A stretch of 64,000 nt of DNA from Mycobacterium sp. DL440 (GTDB lineage: Bacteria; Actinomycetota; Actinomycetes; Mycobacteriales; Mycobacteriaceae): contig NZ_CP050191.1 of assembly GCF_011745145.1 (NCBI RefSeq), forward strand, positions 1,391,991-1,455,990, written 5' to 3'. Shown piece after piece: positions 1-10,243 of the stretch. The translations under genes were made by a program, and so were the position numbers. The notes below the pieces were generated by a model. That model was given only the letters and a program-made list of their open reading frames with translations. It was not told where the DNA came from and did not search any database. Position 1 is the stretch's first letter, and every line of letters begins with the position of its first letter.

Positions 1-1
1 C

Positions 2-706
2 CTGCGTGGCGAACTGGGAGACCCACCGGGCGGGTGGCCGGAGCCGTTGCGTACCAAGGCCCTTGAGGGCCGGGGGCCGGCCAAGCCGATCCAGGAGCTC
101 TCGGTCGAGGATGAGGCGCTGCTGGCTGCGCCCGGCCCCAAACGTCAGGCGGCGTTGAACCGGTTGCTGTTCCCGGCGCCGACCAAGGAATTCGAGGCGC
201 ACCGCGAAACCTACGGTGACACCTCCGGCCTCAGCGCCAATCAGTTCTTCTACGGGCTGCGCTACGGCGAGGAGCATCGTGTCGAGCTCGAGCGCGGCGT
301 GCAGTTGCTGATCGGCCTGGAGGCGATCTCCGATGCCGACGAGCGGGGGATGCGCACGGTGATGTGCATCCTCAACGGGCAACTGCGTCCGATCACCGTG
401 CGAGATCGCAGCATCGCCAGCGAGGTCCCGGCCGCGGAGAAGGCCGACCGCAACAACCCGGATCATGTGGCGGCCCCGTTCGCCGGTGTGGTCACCGTCG
501 GTGTTGGGTTGGGAGACAAGGTCGAAGCGGGGGAGACCATCGCCACCATCGAGGCGATGAAGATGGAAGCCGCGATCACGGCCCCCAAAGCCGGCACCGT
601 CGAACGTGTCGCCGTGGCTGCCACGGCACAGGTCGAGGGCGGCGACCTGTTGGTCGTGGTGACCGGTTCGGCGGGCAGGAGCGAAGCGACCGGGGGATCG
701 ACCTGA
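2..706 (+). CDS. pyc: Pyruvate carboxylase, C-terminal part (5' end outside window)
   Basis: This is the C-terminal end (about 234 residues) of biotin-dependent pyruvate carboxylase, which carboxylates pyruvate to oxaloacetate in the cytosol. The frame is open from base 2. The last 75 residues form the biotinyl (BCCP) domain, with the canonical EAMKM motif at 551-565; the biotinylated Lys codon is 560-562. The upstream segment matches the region linking the carboxyltransferase domain to the BCCP domain. The same gene precedes rsmD in M. tuberculosis (Rv2967c, pca). The stop TGA (704-706) overlaps the likely start of rsmD, which suggests translational coupling. The biotin carboxylase and carboxyltransferase domains lie outside the window. 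Confidence 0.95.
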   Translation: MRGELGDPPGGWPEPLRTKALEGRGPAKPIQELSVEDEALLAAPGPKRQAALNRLLFPAPTKEFEAHRETYGDTSGLSANQFFYGLRYGEEHRVELERGVQLLIGLEAISDADERGMRTVMCILNGQLRPITVRDRSIASEVPAAEKADRNNPDHVAAPFAGVVTVGVGLGDKVEAGETIATIEAMKMEAAITAPKAGTVERVAVAATAQVEGGDLLVVVTGSAGRSEATGGST

Positions 707-1269
707 CCCGCATCGTCGCTGGGGCACTCGGTGGCCGCCGGCTGCGGGTGCCCCAGCACCGGTCGGGCCTGGGTACCCGCCCCACCTCTGACAGGGTCAG
801 GGAGGCCGTGTTCAACGCCTTGGCGGCACGGCTGGATTTCACCGGATTGTCGGTGCTGGATTTGTATGCCGGTTCGGGAGCGCTTGGCCTGGAAGCGCTT
901 TCGCGTGGTGCCACTTCGGCCACCTTCGTCGAGTCGGATGCGCGTGCGGCCGCCGTCATCGCCGAGAACATCACTGCGCTGGGCGTGCGCAACGCCGCAG
1001 TACGCCGGGGCACGGTGGACTCGGTGTTGGCCGGGGGTGCCACGCGGCCGGTCGATCTGGTGTTCGCCGACCCGCCATACGACCTCGGTGACGCCGCGGT
1101 CGATGCGATGCTGACGGTGTTGGCCGCTGCCGGCTGGGTGGCCGTGGGCACCCTCGTCCTGGTGGAGCGGCGGTCGTCGAGTCAGCCGGTGAGCTGGCCG
1201 GAAGGCTGGGAAGTGTTGAGCGCCCGGCGCTACGGTGACACCCGCGTCGAACTCGCCGAAGTGGGTTAG
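703..1269 (+). CDS. rsmD: 16S rRNA (guanine(966)-N2)-methyltransferase RsmD
   Basis: A 188-residue SAM-dependent methyltransferase that modifies G966 of 16S rRNA in the assembling 30S subunit. Visible motifs are the N-terminal [13 protein letters not shown] box, the SAM-binding motif [20 protein letters not shown], and the catalytic ADPPYDLG (the D/N-PPY motif of base N-methyltransferases). No ATG, GTG or TTG lies at the expected N-terminus. The best start is CTG at 703, which forms a CTGA overlap with the pyc stop and has a G-rich stretch just upstream (692-696). The first in-frame GTG (748) would remove the conserved N-terminal box. The family call is firm and the start is uncertain. Confidence 0.9.
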   Translation: MTRIVAGALGGRRLRVPQHRSGLGTRPTSDRVREAVFNALAARLDFTGLSVLDLYAGSGALGLEALSRGATSATFVESDARAAAVIAENITALGVRNAAVRRGTVDSVLAGGATRPVDLVFADPPYDLGDAAVDAMLTVLAAAGWVAVGTLVLVERRSSSQPVSWPEGWEVLSARRYGDTRVELAEVG

Positions 1270-1307
1270 CGGATAGCCGTCCGGCGCGGCCTGTAGCGTC
1301 GTCATCC

Positions 1308-1784
1308 ATGAGTGGCGCGGTATGTCCCGGCTCCTTCGACCCGGTAACCCTTGGCCATATCGACGTTTTCGAGCGTGCGGCGGCGCAGTTCGATGAGGTC
1401 GTGGTGGCGATCCTGGTGAATCCCAACAAAAAGGGCATGTTCGATCTTGACGAGCGGATGGCGATGATCGCCGAATCAACCTCGCATCTGCCCAATCTCC
1501 GAGTCGAGGCCGGCCAGGGTCTTGTCGTCGACTTCGTCAAGACGCGTGGTCTGACCGCGATCGTCAAGGGCCTGCGCACCGGCACGGACTTCGAGTACGA
1601 GCTGCAGATGGCTCAGATGAACAAGCATGTGGCCGGTGTCGACACGTTCTTCGTGGCCACGAGACCGCAGTACTCGTTCGTGTCGTCGTCTTTGGCCAAG
1701 GAGGTCGCCTCCCTGGGTGGCGATGTCTCGGCGTTGCTGCCCGAGCCGGTCAACCGCCGGTTGCAGGAGAAGCTCAACAGTTAG
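1308..1784 (+). CDS. coaD: Phosphopantetheine adenylyltransferase (CoaD)
   Basis: A 158-residue enzyme that transfers AMP from ATP to 4'-phosphopantetheine to make dephospho-CoA, the penultimate step of coenzyme A synthesis. The length equals that of typical bacterial CoaD. The nucleotidyltransferase signature [11 protein letters not shown] ends with the T-x-G-H motif (residues 14-17), and the C-terminal [12 protein letters not shown] corresponds to the ISS-S/T signature. Only 38 bases separate it from rsmD, the same order as Rv2966c-Rv2965c in M. tuberculosis. The ATG start leads directly into the conserved first beta strand. Confidence 0.97.
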   Translation: MSGAVCPGSFDPVTLGHIDVFERAAAQFDEVVVAILVNPNKKGMFDLDERMAMIAESTSHLPNLRVEAGQGLVVDFVKTRGLTAIVKGLRTGTDFEYELQMAQMNKHVAGVDTFFVATRPQYSFVSSSLAKEVASLGGDVSALLPEPVNRRLQEKLNS

Positions 1785-1973
1785 CCTGCGTCGAATGTTG
1801 GGCTCCATGCGAGTTTGCCCGGCGGGATTTCGCACATATGCCAACGGTGGGCGGTAGGCAACGGCAAACACGGGCGAACAAGCCCGACGGCGACACACCG
1901 ATTGTGCTCCCGAGTCACAGGCGTAACACCAGGCACACTAGTCACTGACAACGACGACCTGGAGGGTTTTGCC

Positions 1974-2711
1974 GTGTACCGAGTTTTTGAAGCGCTCGAC
2001 GAGCTCGGCGCGATTGTCGAAGAAGCGCGTGGCGTGCCCATGACAGCCGGCTGCGTGGTACCCCGCGGTGATGTGCTCGAGCTGATCGACGACATCAAGG
2101 ACGCGATCCCCGGTGAGCTCGACGACGCACAGGACGTGCTGGATGCGCGTGACTCGCTGTTGCGCGAAGCCAAGGAACACTGCGAGTCGGTGATGGGCAA
2201 GTCGAACGCCGATGCCGACGGCATGCTCAATCACGCCAGGGGTGAGGCTGACCGGTTGCTGGCCGACGCGAAGGCGCAGGCCGACCGGATGGTTGCCGAG
2301 GCCCGTCAGCACAGCGAGCGCATGGTCGGGGAGTCGCGCGAAGAGGCGGCGCGGCTCGCGGCCGCGGCGAAGCGGGAGTACGACGCGAGCACTGGCCGGG
2401 CCAAGGCCGAGGCTGATCGCCTGACCGAGAACGGCAACATCTCGTACGAGAAGGCCGTGCAAGAGGGCATCAAGGAACAGCAACGCCTGGTGTCGCAGAC
2501 CGAGATCGTCTCGACGGCGACGGCCGAGGCCACGCGGCTCATCGACGCGGCCCACGCCGAAGCCGACCGGTTGCGCGGTGAATGCGACATCTATGTGGAC
2601 AGCAAACTGGCCGAGTTCGAGGACTTCCTCAACGGCACGCTGCGCTCCGTCGGCCGCGGACGTCACCAGCTACGCACCACCGCGGGAACGCACGACTACG
2701 CCACCCGCTGA
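1974..2711 (+). CDS. sepIVA: Septum-associated coiled-coil protein SepIVA (DivIVA-domain)
   Basis: A 245-residue DivIVA-like protein. In mycobacteria SepIVA is a division-septum factor linked to cell elongation and the intracellular membrane domain. I chose GTG 1974 because a strong GGAGGG (1961-1966) sits 7 bases upstream and the protein then begins with the family's usual (M)YRVFEALDELGAIVEEA. The frame is open upstream to 1815, but that part has no coding character. Residues about 60-200 are a long coiled coil rich in Ala, Glu, Asp and Arg, with repeated EADR-type segments. The C-terminus GRGRHQLRTTAGTHDYATR is typical of the family (Rv2927c). It lies directly after coaD here, unlike in M. 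tuberculosis. Confidence 0.93.
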   Translation: MYRVFEALDELGAIVEEARGVPMTAGCVVPRGDVLELIDDIKDAIPGELDDAQDVLDARDSLLREAKEHCESVMGKSNADADGMLNHARGEADRLLADAKAQADRMVAEARQHSERMVGESREEAARLAAAAKREYDASTGRAKAEADRLTENGNISYEKAVQEGIKEQQRLVSQTEIVSTATAEATRLIDAAHAEADRLRGECDIYVDSKLAEFEDFLNGTLRSVGRGRHQLRTTAGTHDYATR

Positions 2712-2775
2712 CGACCATGGTGACGGTCGGTGCACTGCGTCGTGGTGTGTTCTGACGCCGCCGTAGGATCGATGC

Positions 2776-3393
2776 ATGGCGACGCATGCGAGATCGGCTG
2801 GGCGGGGAGGGCCTGAAAGGCGCAGTGGTCCCCGATCGCCGCTGGCGATCGATGTCACCCGGCTGGGCCGGCGGCCGGGTTCGTTCCTGCCCCACCAGGA
2901 GACGGTGCCCAGTCCGGTGCGGATCGGGGCCGAACTGGTGGCCATCGAGAAGGGTGCGCCACTCGAACTCGACTTGCAGCTGCAGTCGGTGTCGGAGGGG
3001 GTGCTGGTCAGCGGGACCGTATCGGCTCCCACTGTCGGTGAATGTGCGCGCTGCCTGACTGCACTCACGGGCGACGTCGAGATCGACCTCACCGAGTTGT
3101 ACGCCTATCCGGACAGCACCACCGACGAGACCACCGAGGCCGACGAGATGGGCCGGGTGGGCGCCTCTGGTCATGCTGACACCGTCGACCTGGAACAACC
3201 GATCATCGACGCCGTCGGGTTGGCGTTGCCGTTCTCCCCGTTGTGCCGTCCGGACTGCCCGGGCCTGTGCCCTGACTGCGGTGCCGCGCTGGCCACGGCA
3301 GAGCCGGGCCATCACCACGACAAGATCGATCCCCGCTGGGCCAAGCTGGCCGCGATGCTGCCCGACGACGAGCGGCCCGGGGGCGAGGAGTGA
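2776..3393 (+). CDS. DUF177 (YceD-like) protein
   Basis: A 205-residue protein of the DUF177/YceD family (Rv2926c in M. tuberculosis), whose members are linked to 23S rRNA or large-subunit biogenesis. Two cysteine groups are visible: ECARCL near residue 93, and a C-terminal [13 protein letters not shown] cluster that could bind zinc. The N-terminal 25 residues are basic and probably disordered. In many bacteria DUF177 is followed by rpmF (ribosomal protein L32); here rnc follows directly, overlapping by 4 bases (GTGA), so the two are likely co-translated. The biochemical function is not firmly known. Confidence 0.88.
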   Translation: MATHARSAGRGGPERRSGPRSPLAIDVTRLGRRPGSFLPHQETVPSPVRIGAELVAIEKGAPLELDLQLQSVSEGVLVSGTVSAPTVGECARCLTALTGDVEIDLTELYAYPDSTTDETTEADEMGRVGASGHADTVDLEQPIIDAVGLALPFSPLCRPDCPGLCPDCGAALATAEPGHHHDKIDPRWAKLAAMLPDDERPGGEE

Positions 3394-4082
3394 CCGATTC
3401 GCACGCGGCGCTGCTGGAGGCGCTTGGCGTCGACCTTCCCGCCGAACTACTCACTATCGCGTTGACGCATCGCAGCTACTCCTACGAGAACGGTGGCCTG
3501 CCCACCAACGAGCGGTTGGAATTCCTCGGTGATGCCGTGTTGGGGTTGACCATCACCGAGGAGCTTTACCGTCGCCACCCCGAACGCTCCGAGGGTGATC
3601 TGGCCAAGCTTCGCGCCAGTATCGTCAACACCCAGGCGCTGGCCGACGTCGGCCGTGGGCTCACCGAGGGCGGCCTCGGCAGCCATCTGTTTCTCGGCAA
3701 GGGCGAAGAGAACTCCGGTGGCGCCGACAAGTCCAGCATTCTCGCCGACGGCGTCGAATCCCTGCTCGGCGCAATCTATCTGGAACACGGCCTGACCACA
3801 GCTCGTGAGGTCATCCTGCGGTTGTTCGGCGAGCTGCTCGACACCGCGCCGACGCTGGGTGCGGGGCTGGACTGGAAGAGCAGCCTGCAGGAGTTGACTG
3901 CCTCCCGCGGGCTTGGTGCTCCCAGCTACGTGGTGACCTCCACCGGGCCTGATCACGACAAGGAATTCTCAGCGACCGTGGTGGTGGGCGATGTCGAATA
4001 CGGCAGCGGCGTGGGGCGTAACAAGAAAGAGGCCGAGCTCAAGGCTGCGGCTGCGGCCTGGACCGCACTCGACAATGCGTGA
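3390..4082 (+). CDS. rnc: Ribonuclease III
   Basis: A 230-residue double-strand-specific endoribonuclease that processes rRNA precursors and structured mRNAs. The RNase III signature [12 protein letters not shown] (residues 40-51) holds the catalytic acidic residues, and the second metal-binding segment is in [16 protein letters not shown] double-stranded-RNA-binding domain fills the C-terminus, from about [15 protein letters not shown] to [14 protein letters not shown]. The GTG start overlaps the upstream TGA, so translation is probably coupled to the DUF177 gene. mutM follows 6 bases after the stop. Confidence 0.97.
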   Translation: MTDSHAALLEALGVDLPAELLTIALTHRSYSYENGGLPTNERLEFLGDAVLGLTITEELYRRHPERSEGDLAKLRASIVNTQALADVGRGLTEGGLGSHLFLGKGEENSGGADKSSILADGVESLLGAIYLEHGLTTAREVILRLFGELLDTAPTLGAGLDWKSSLQELTASRGLGAPSYVVTSTGPDHDKEFSATVVVGDVEYGSGVGRNKKEAELKAAAAAWTALDNA

Positions 4083-4088
4083 GCACCG

Positions 4089-4955
4089 ATGCCTGAACTG
4101 CCCGAGGTAGAGGTAGTCCGTCGCGGACTACAGGAACATGTTGCGGGCAAATCGATTTCGGCGGTACGCGTGCATCATCCGCGTGCGGTACGCCGTCACG
4201 AGGCCGGCCCCGGCGACCTGACCGCTCGCCTGTTGGGGGCCCGCATCACCGGAACTGGACGCCGCGGCAAGTACCTCTGGTTGACCCTGGCAGACGACGG
4301 CGGCCAGGACGAGACGGAAGCGTTGGTAGTGCATCTGGGGATGAGCGGCCAGATGCTGCTGGGGCCGATCCGTGACGACCGGCATCTGCGGATCGCCGCC
4401 GTGCTCGATGACGGCACGGCCCTGAGCTTCGTCGACCAACGTACGTTCGGAGGCTGGCAGCTGGCCGAATTGGTGACGGTGGACGGTACCGCCGTGCCCC
4501 AACCGGTCGCGCACGTGGCACGCGATCCGCTCGACCCTCTCTTCGATCGCGACCACGTGGTTGCGGTGCTGCGGCGCAAGCACTCTGAGATCAAACGTCA
4601 GCTGCTCGACCAGACCGTGGTGTCCGGTATCGGCAACATCTACGCCGATGAGGCGCTGTGGCGAACCAAGATCAACGGCGCCAGGACGGCCGCACTGCTG
4701 CCGCGCCGCCGATTGGGCGAGGTGCTCGACGCCGCCGCTGCGGTGATGACCGATGCGTTGAGTCAGGGCGGCACGTCGTTCGATTCGCTGTATGTGAACG
4801 TCAACGGCGAATCCGGTTACTTCGAACGGTCTTTGGACGCCTACGGCCGCGAAGGTGAACCGTGCCGGCGGTGTGGCGCGGTCATGCGCCGTGACAAGTT
4901 CATGAACCGGTCATCGTTCTACTGCCCGCGGTGTCAGCCCCGCCCCCGGGGCTGA
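4089..4955 (+). CDS. mutM: Formamidopyrimidine-DNA glycosylase (Fpg/MutM)
   Basis: A 288-residue base-excision repair glycosylase and AP lyase that removes 8-oxoguanine and formamidopyrimidines. The mature N-terminus [13 protein letters not shown] supplies the catalytic Pro and Glu. The conserved Lys is in GRRGKYLWL, the H2TH region contains [15 protein letters not shown], and the C-terminal zinc finger is of the C-x2-C...C-x2-C type (CRRCG and CPRCQ). It is in an operon with rnc, 6 bases upstream, as in Rv2925c-Rv2924c. The stop codon lies inside a strong hairpin (4931-4958). Confidence 0.97.
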   Translation: MPELPEVEVVRRGLQEHVAGKSISAVRVHHPRAVRRHEAGPGDLTARLLGARITGTGRRGKYLWLTLADDGGQDETEALVVHLGMSGQMLLGPIRDDRHLRIAAVLDDGTALSFVDQRTFGGWQLAELVTVDGTAVPQPVAHVARDPLDPLFDRDHVVAVLRRKHSEIKRQLLDQTVVSGIGNIYADEALWRTKINGARTAALLPRRRLGEVLDAAAAVMTDALSQGGTSFDSLYVNVNGESGYFERSLDAYGREGEPCRRCGAVMRRDKFMNRSSFYCPRCQPRPRG

Positions 4956-4958
4956 CAC
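4931..4958. terminator. Perfect 12-bp hairpin at the mutM stop, shared by convergent genes
   Basis: GTGTCAGCCCCG pairs perfectly with CGGGGCTGACAC around a CCCC loop. It overlaps the last codons of mutM and lies 20 bases from the stop of the convergent gene ending at 4978. There is no U-tract, which is common for mycobacterial terminators. It could end transcription in both directions. Confidence 0.65.
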
Positions 4959-4977
4959 GCGCTTTACCCGACGCAGA

Positions 4978-5778
4978 TCACGGCATGCTGGGCATGCCCG
5001 GCATGTCGGACATGCAGATCTTCCAGGATCCACTTTCCTTGCGCAGGTACAACTTGCCCGGGCCCGCGCTGCTCGAGATGTCGACGACGGCCTTGCTGCC
5101 GTTCACCGTGATCTTGGTGATCTCAGCCGACCCACTGGAGTCGGTGGTCTTCGGGATGTCGATCGCATCCAGGCCGCCGATCTTGTCGAACAGGTCGCGA
5201 TCCGCCTGGCAGAAGTAGGGCAGGGCCTCGTTGAGGTCACTGGAACTGGACATCACCTCGTCGAGGAAATCCCGTACCTCCTTCTCGGCATCGCTGGAGC
5301 CGGACGACTGGGACGAGCCCGCGCTGCTGCGGCCCCCACTCGAACCCGAATCGCCCTTCAACGTGAAGATCAGGACGCCGCCGACGATGACCACCACCGC
5401 CAGCACGACGCCGCCGATCGCCAACCACTTACCGTTGCCGCCACCCGACGGCTGCGGGGTGGGGTATCCGTACGGCGACTGCGGTGCGCCGTAGGGCTGC
5501 TGGGCTCCGTAGGGCGAGCCGAATGGCTGCTGGGGTGCTCCGTACGGCGTGCCATATGGCTGCTGGGGCGCCCCGTAAGGCTGTTGCGGCGCTCCATATG
5601 GCGAGCCGTACGGCTGTTGCGGCTGCTGAGGTGCCCCGTAGGGGGAGCCGTACGGCTGCTCGGGGTTTCCGGCAGTGTTCGGATATCCCTCGGGCCCGCC
5701 TGGCTGCTGGTACGGCTGTTGCCACGGCCCGGGCGCTCCCGACGGCGGGGTGGGCGGATTGCTCGGCGGATAGGTCAC
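4978..5778 (-). CDS. Tyr/Pro/Gln-rich single-pass membrane protein, function unknown
   Basis: A 266-residue protein. Residues 1-110 are low complexity, with irregular tandem copies of PYGAPQQ and PYGSPYGAPQQ. One transmembrane helix follows (about 116-139, WLAIGGVVLAVVVIVGGVLIF), then a Ser/Gly linker and a small outward-facing domain of about 100 residues ending in the Met-rich tail MSDMPGMPSMP. The outer domain looks like the small NTF2-like or DUF4878-type domains common on actinobacterial cell surfaces, but I cannot assign it firmly. The start GTG 5778 has GAGGAG about 6 bases upstream; the frame runs further upstream without coding character. It is convergent with mutM and shares its hairpin terminator. 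Confidence 0.82.
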   Translation of the reverse strand: MTYPPSNPPTPPSGAPGPWQQPYQQPGGPEGYPNTAGNPEQPYGSPYGAPQQPQQPYGSPYGAPQQPYGAPQQPYGTPYGAPQQPFGSPYGAQQPYGAPQSPYGYPTPQPSGGGNGKWLAIGGVVLAVVVIVGGVLIFTLKGDSGSSGGRSSAGSSQSSGSSDAEKEVRDFLDEVMSSSSDLNEALPYFCQADRDLFDKIGGLDAIDIPKTTDSSGSAEITKITVNGSKAVVDISSSAGPGKLYLRKESGSWKICMSDMPGMPSMP

Positions 5779-5916
5779 GGTGCTCCTCAGCGATGTCGGT
5801 GTGCCGAGTCTATCGTCGCTGCCTGGGTCGCCGCCGTGTCCAACGGGGGGCGTTGACCGATCCCGCCGGCGATTACCCCTGGAATAACCGCGTGTCGCGA
5901 CGTGTAGAAATACCGC

Positions 5917-6324
5917 ATGACCGAACTTTGGGTTGACCGCACCGGTGTCCGCAGGTATGTCGGACGCAGTTCGCGCGGTGCAGAGGTGCTGGTGGGCAGT
6001 GAGGACGTCGAGGGCGTGTTCACCCCGGGCGAGCTGATGAAGATCGCGCTCGCGGCGTGCAGCGGAATGTCCAGCGATCAGCCCCTCCGGCGGCGTCTGG
6101 GCGACGACTATCCGGCGACGATCCGGGTGTCTGGACCGGCGGACCGGGAGCAGGAGCGCTACCCGCTGCTGGAGGAGAAACTCGAAATCGACGTGGCGGG
6201 CCTCTCGGAGGCCGAGGTGGCCCGGGTGTTGACCGTCGTCGAGCGCGCGATCGACCAGGTCTGCACGGTGGGCCGCACCCTCAAATCCGGCACCGAGGTG
6301 AAGTTCGAGGTCGCCACTTCGTGA
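5917..6324 (+). CDS. OsmC/Ohr-family peroxiredoxin-like protein
   Basis: A 135-residue OsmC-family protein (Rv2923c equivalent). The two family cysteines are present: Cys48 in LAACSGMSSD and Cys116 in QVCTVGRTL. This pair reduces organic hydroperoxides in characterised OsmC/Ohr proteins. It overlaps the acylphosphatase start by 4 bases (GTGA), so the two are probably co-translated. The ATG start is the natural family start. The physiological peroxide substrate cannot be read from the sequence. Confidence 0.9.
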   Translation: MTELWVDRTGVRRYVGRSSRGAEVLVGSEDVEGVFTPGELMKIALAACSGMSSDQPLRRRLGDDYPATIRVSGPADREQERYPLLEEKLEIDVAGLSEAEVARVLTVVERAIDQVCTVGRTLKSGTEVKFEVATS

Positions 6325-6629
6325 CGGACCCGCAGCCACCTGAAGCCTGGGCCGATGCAGAGGTGCGGCTGAGCGCCTGGGTGCATGGTCAGGTGCAGGG
6401 CGTGGGGTTCCGATGGTGGACCCGATCGCGCGCGCTGGAGCTTGGTCTGACCGGGTTTGCTTCGAATCGGCCCGACGGCCGGGTACATGTGGTGGCCCAA
6501 GGGCCACGCGGGAAATGTCAGCGATTGCTTGAGCTGCTGCAGAGCGGGGAAACCCCGGGGTCCGTGGATCACGTCGTCGCAGATTGGGCGGATGTCGACG
6601 CCCCGATGGCGGGGTTCACCGAACGGTAG
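6321..6629 (+). CDS. acyP: Acylphosphatase
   Basis: A 102-residue acylphosphatase that hydrolyses carboxyl-phosphate bonds of acyl phosphates. Both signatures are visible: GQVQGVGFRWWTR, with the phosphate-binding Arg after GVGF, and GFASNRPDGRVHVVAQG, with the catalytic Asn. The GTG at 6321 overlaps the stop of the OsmC-like gene; the frame is open further upstream, but only this start gives a normal-length protein. smc follows 26 bases later, the same order as Rv2922A-Rv2922c. Confidence 0.92.
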   Translation: MTDPQPPEAWADAEVRLSAWVHGQVQGVGFRWWTRSRALELGLTGFASNRPDGRVHVVAQGPRGKCQRLLELLQSGETPGSVDHVVADWADVDAPMAGFTER

Positions 6630-6655
6630 CCGAGTCGGCGGTAGGGTAAATCGCC

Positions 6656-9600
6656 GTGCACCTCAAGAGTCTGACGCTGAAGGGCTTCAAGTCCTTCGCC
6701 TCGCCGACGACTCTGCGCTTCGAGCCCGGGATCACCTGTGTCGTCGGCCCCAACGGCTCGGGCAAGTCGAACGTGGTCGACGCCCTGACCTGGGTGATGG
6801 GCGAGCAGGGCGCCAAGACCCTGCGCGGCGGCAAGATGGAGGACGTCATCTTCGCCGGCACGTCCTCGCGGGCGCCGCTGGGCCGCGCCGAGGTGACACT
6901 GACCATCGACAACTCCGACAACGCGTTGCCGATCGAGTACTCCGAGGTGTCGATTACCCGCCGCGTGTTCCGTGACGGCGCCGGCGAATACGAGATCAAC
7001 GGCAGCAGCTGCCGGTTGATGGACGTGCAGGAACTGCTCAGTGACTCCGGCATCGGCCGCGAGATGCACGTCATCGTCGGGCAGGGCAAGCTCTCCGAGA
7101 TCCTGGAATCGCGTCCCGAGGATCGCCGCGCCTTCATCGAGGAGGCCGCCGGGGTCCTCAAGCATCGCAAGCGGAAAGAAAAAGCGGTCCGCAAGCTCGA
7201 CTCGATGGCCGCGAACCTTGCCCGCCTGACCGATCTGACCACCGAGTTGCGCCGCCAGCTCAAGCCGCTGGGACGCCAGGCCGAGATGGCGCGGCGGGCG
7301 GCGACGATTCAGGCCGATCTGCGTGACGCGCGGCTGCGCCTGGCCGCCGACGACCTGGTCAGAAGACAGGTCGAGTTCCACAACACCAATCAGGCCGAGA
7401 CCACGCTGCGCCGCGAGCATGACGAGGCGACCGTCCGGCTGGAATCCTCCACCGTCGAACTGCAGGCACACGAGGCCGCGGTCGCGGAGCTGACCCGCCG
7501 CGCCGAGGCCGCCCAGCAGACCTGGTTCCGGGCCTCGGCGCTGGCCGAACGGGTGAGCGCCACCGTGCGGATCGCGACCGACCGGGCACAGCTGTTCGAG
7601 TCCGAGACGGAGGTCTCCACCGGGCAGGATCCGGAGGCCCTGGAGGCGGAGGCCAACGAGGTTGCCGAGCTGGAGATGGAGCTGCTCGGCGAGCTCGAGG
7701 AGTCGCGCATCGTTCTGGAGAGCGCCCGTGCCGAGCTGGCCGAACGTGAGCAGCTCGCCGCCGAGGCCGAGCGGGCGCACATGGCCGCGGCCCGGGCCGA
7801 GGCCGACCGGCGTGAAGGGCTGGCACGGTTGGCCGGGCAGGTCGACACGATGCGTACCCGGGTCGAGTCGATCGACGACGGCGTCATGCGGATGTCGGTC
7901 AACATAGAGGAAGCTGCGGCCAAAGCCGAACTGACACAGGCCGAATTCGAGACTGTTCAGAGTCGCGTCAGCGAACTGGATGCCGGTGAAACCGGTCTGG
8001 ACGAGCAGCACGACCGTTCGGTGGCAGCGCTGAGGCTGGCCGACGAACGCGTGGCCGAACTGCAGTCCGCCGAGCGTGCCGCCGAACGGCAGGTCGCCTC
8101 GCTGCGGGCCCGGATCGAGGCTCTATCGGTCAGCCTGGACCGGCGCGACGGCGCCGCCTGGTTGCAGAAGAACCACCGTGGCACAGGGCTTTTCGGCACC
8201 ATCGGGGAATACTTGAAGGTGCAGCCGGGGCACGAGGTGGCGGTGGCCACGGTCCTGGGCGCGGCGGCCGACGCGTTGGCCGCCGAGGATTTCGGTGTCG
8301 CCGCTGCCGCCGTCGCCGCGCTCAAGGAATCCGACGGTGGCCGGGCCGCCCTGCTGTTGGGGGATTGGAATGTCAACGGCTCGGCCCCGGCGGGCGTGCT
8401 TCCCGACGGGGCGATCTGGGCCAACGACGTGGTCACGGTCCCGGACCGCCTGCGGGGGGCGATCACGGCGATGCTGGCCGGGGTGGCGGTGGTGACCGAT
8501 CTGCCCGCTGGGGTGCAACTGGTCTCGGCGCGCCCGGACCTGCGTGCGGTGACCGCGGACGGTGATCTGGTCGGTGCCGGCTGGATCAGCGGTGGCTCCG
8601 ACCGCAAGCCCTCCACACTCGAGATCAGTTCCGAGATCGACAAGGCTCGCCACGGACTGGAGACCGCTGAGCGGCAGACCGGCGAGTTGGCGGCCGCATT
8701 GTCGGGTGCGCTGGCCGAGCAGGCGGACCGTCGGGAGGCGGCCGAAGAGGCGATGGCCGCGCTGAACGAATCCGACGCGGCGATCGCGGCGATCTATGAG
8801 CAACTGGGCCGTCTGGGACAGGATGCTCGCGGCGCCGGGGACGAGTGGCAGCGGTTGATCCGCCAACGCGACGAGCTCGAGGCCGGACGCACCAAGACGG
8901 TCGAGGAACTCACCGAACTTGAGTCGCGGCTGCACAACGCCGAACAGCTTCCGATGTTCGAGGCCGAGCCGGTGGACCGTCAGACCTCGACGGCCGCCGC
9001 CGAGGCGGCGCGTTCGGTCGAGGTGGAGGCCCGTCTATCGGTGCGCACCGCCGAGGAGCGCGCGAATGCCGTTCGCGGACGTGCCGATTCACTGCGCAGG
9101 GCCGCGGCCGCCGAGCGCGAGGCCCGGGTGCGCGCGCAACGGGCCCGCGAGGCCCGCGCACATGCCGCACAAGTGGCCGCCGCCGTGTCGGAGTCGGGAC
9201 GCATTGTGGCCCAACGGTTGAGTGCGGTGGTGTCGGTGGCCTCGCGGATGCGTGACGAGCTGGCCACCGAGCGTCAGCTGCGCGGCACGGCACTGTCCCA
9301 GGTGCGCGAGGTGGTCACCGAACTCAACGCGAGGATCACCGCGCTCACGGATTCCCTGCACCGTGACGAGATGGCCAAAGCGCAAGCGTCACTTCGGATC
9401 GAGCAACTCGAGGCGCAGGTGCTGGAGCAGTTCGGGATGCCCGCGGCGGACCTGATCGCCGAGTACGGTCCGCAGGTTACGCTGCCGCCGAGCGACTTGG
9501 AGATGGCGGAATACGAGCAGGCGCGTGAGCGGGGTGAGCAGGTGATGGCGCCGGCGCCGATGCCGTTCGACAGGCCGACCCAGGAGCGCCGGGCCAAGAA

Positions 9601-10243
9601 GGCCGAACGTGAGCTGTCGGAGTTGGGCCGGGTGAATCCGCTTGCACTGGAAGAGTTTGCGGCACTGGAAGAACGCTACAACTTCCTGTCGACACAACTT
9701 GAGGACGTCAAGGCTGCGCGCACCGACCTGCTGGACGTGATCGCCGATGTCGATACCCGGATTCTGCAGGTGTTCACCGAGGCCTATGTCGATGTGGAGC
9801 GCGAATTCGAGCAGGTGTTCTCCACGCTGTTCCCGGGTGGTGAGGGCCGGCTGCTGCTCACCAATCCTGCCGACATGCTCACCACGGGAATTGAAGTCGA
9901 GGCCAGGCCGCCGGGCAAGAAGATCAAGCGACTCTCGTTGTTGTCGGGTGGCGAGAAGTCGTTGACCGCGGTGGCCATGCTGGTGGCGATCTTCCGGGCC
10001 CGCCCGTCCCCGTTCTACGTGATGGACGAGGTCGAGGCCGCGCTCGATGATGTGAACCTGCGCAGGCTGATCAGCCTGTTCGAGCAGCTGCGCGAGAAGT
10101 CCCAGCTGATCGTGATCACCCACCAGAAGGCCACCATGGAGGTCGCCGACGCGCTCTACGGTGTGACCATGCGCGGTGACGGCATCACGACCGTGATCTC
10201 GCAGCGGATGCGGGGTCAGGAACTGGCCGCCAGCCCGGGCTGA
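6656..10243 (+). CDS. smc: Chromosome segregation protein SMC
   Basis: A 1195-residue SMC ATPase, the core of the ScpAB condensin that compacts and resolves sister chromosomes. The N-terminal Walker A is GPNGSGKS (residues 31-38). Two long coiled coils flank a hinge at about 500-660, which contains [19 protein letters not shown]. At the C-terminus are the ABC signature [11 protein letters not shown] and Walker [13 protein letters not shown]. The length is normal for the family. The start is GTG at 6656. The stop overlaps a G/C hairpin (10233-10252), and a minus-strand gene follows where M. tuberculosis has ftsY directly. Confidence 0.98.
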   Translation: MHLKSLTLKGFKSFASPTTLRFEPGITCVVGPNGSGKSNVVDALTWVMGEQGAKTLRGGKMEDVIFAGTSSRAPLGRAEVTLTIDNSDNALPIEYSEVSITRRVFRDGAGEYEINGSSCRLMDVQELLSDSGIGREMHVIVGQGKLSEILESRPEDRRAFIEEAAGVLKHRKRKEKAVRKLDSMAANLARLTDLTTELRRQLKPLGRQAEMARRAATIQADLRDARLRLAADDLVRRQVEFHNTNQAETTLRREHDEATVRLESSTVELQAHEAAVAELTRRAEAAQQTWFRASALAERVSATVRIATDRAQLFESETEVSTGQDPEALEAEANEVAELEMELLGELEESRIVLESARAELAEREQLAAEAERAHMAAARAEADRREGLARLAGQVDTMRTRVESIDDGVMRMSVNIEEAAAKAELTQAEFETVQSRVSELDAGETGLDEQHDRSVAALRLADERVAELQSAERAAERQVASLRARIEALSVSLDRRDGAAWLQKNHRGTGLFGTIGEYLKVQPGHEVAVATVLGAAADALAAEDFGVAAAAVAALKESDGGRAALLLGDWNVNGSAPAGVLPDGAIWANDVVTVPDRLRGAITAMLAGVAVVTDLPAGVQLVSARPDLRAVTADGDLVGAGWISGGSDRKPSTLEISSEIDKARHGLETAERQTGELAAALSGALAEQADRREAAEEAMAALNESDAAIAAIYEQLGRLGQDARGAGDEWQRLIRQRDELEAGRTKTVEELTELESRLHNAEQLPMFEAEPVDRQTSTAAAEAARSVEVEARLSVRTAEERANAVRGRADSLRRAAAAEREARVRAQRAREARAHAAQVAAAVSESGRIVAQRLSAVVSVASRMRDELATERQLRGTALSQVREVVTELNARITALTDSLHRDEMAKAQASLRIEQLEAQVLEQFGMPAADLIAEYGPQVTLPPSDLEMAEYEQARERGEQVMAPAPMPFDRPTQERRAKKAERELSELGRVNPLALEEFAALEERYNFLSTQLEDVKAARTDLLDVIADVDTRILQVFTEAYVDVEREFEQVFSTLFPGGEGRLLLTNPADMLTTGIEVEARPPGKKIKRLSLLSGGEKSLTAVAMLVAIFRARPSPFYVMDEVEAALDDVNLRRLISLFEQLREKSQLIVITHQKATMEVADALYGVTMRGDGITTVISQRMRGQELAASPG

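Noticed and set aside
1815..1973. Longer start for sepIVA
   Set aside because: The GTG at 1974 has a strong ribosome binding site and matches the family N-terminus; upstream codons look non-coding.
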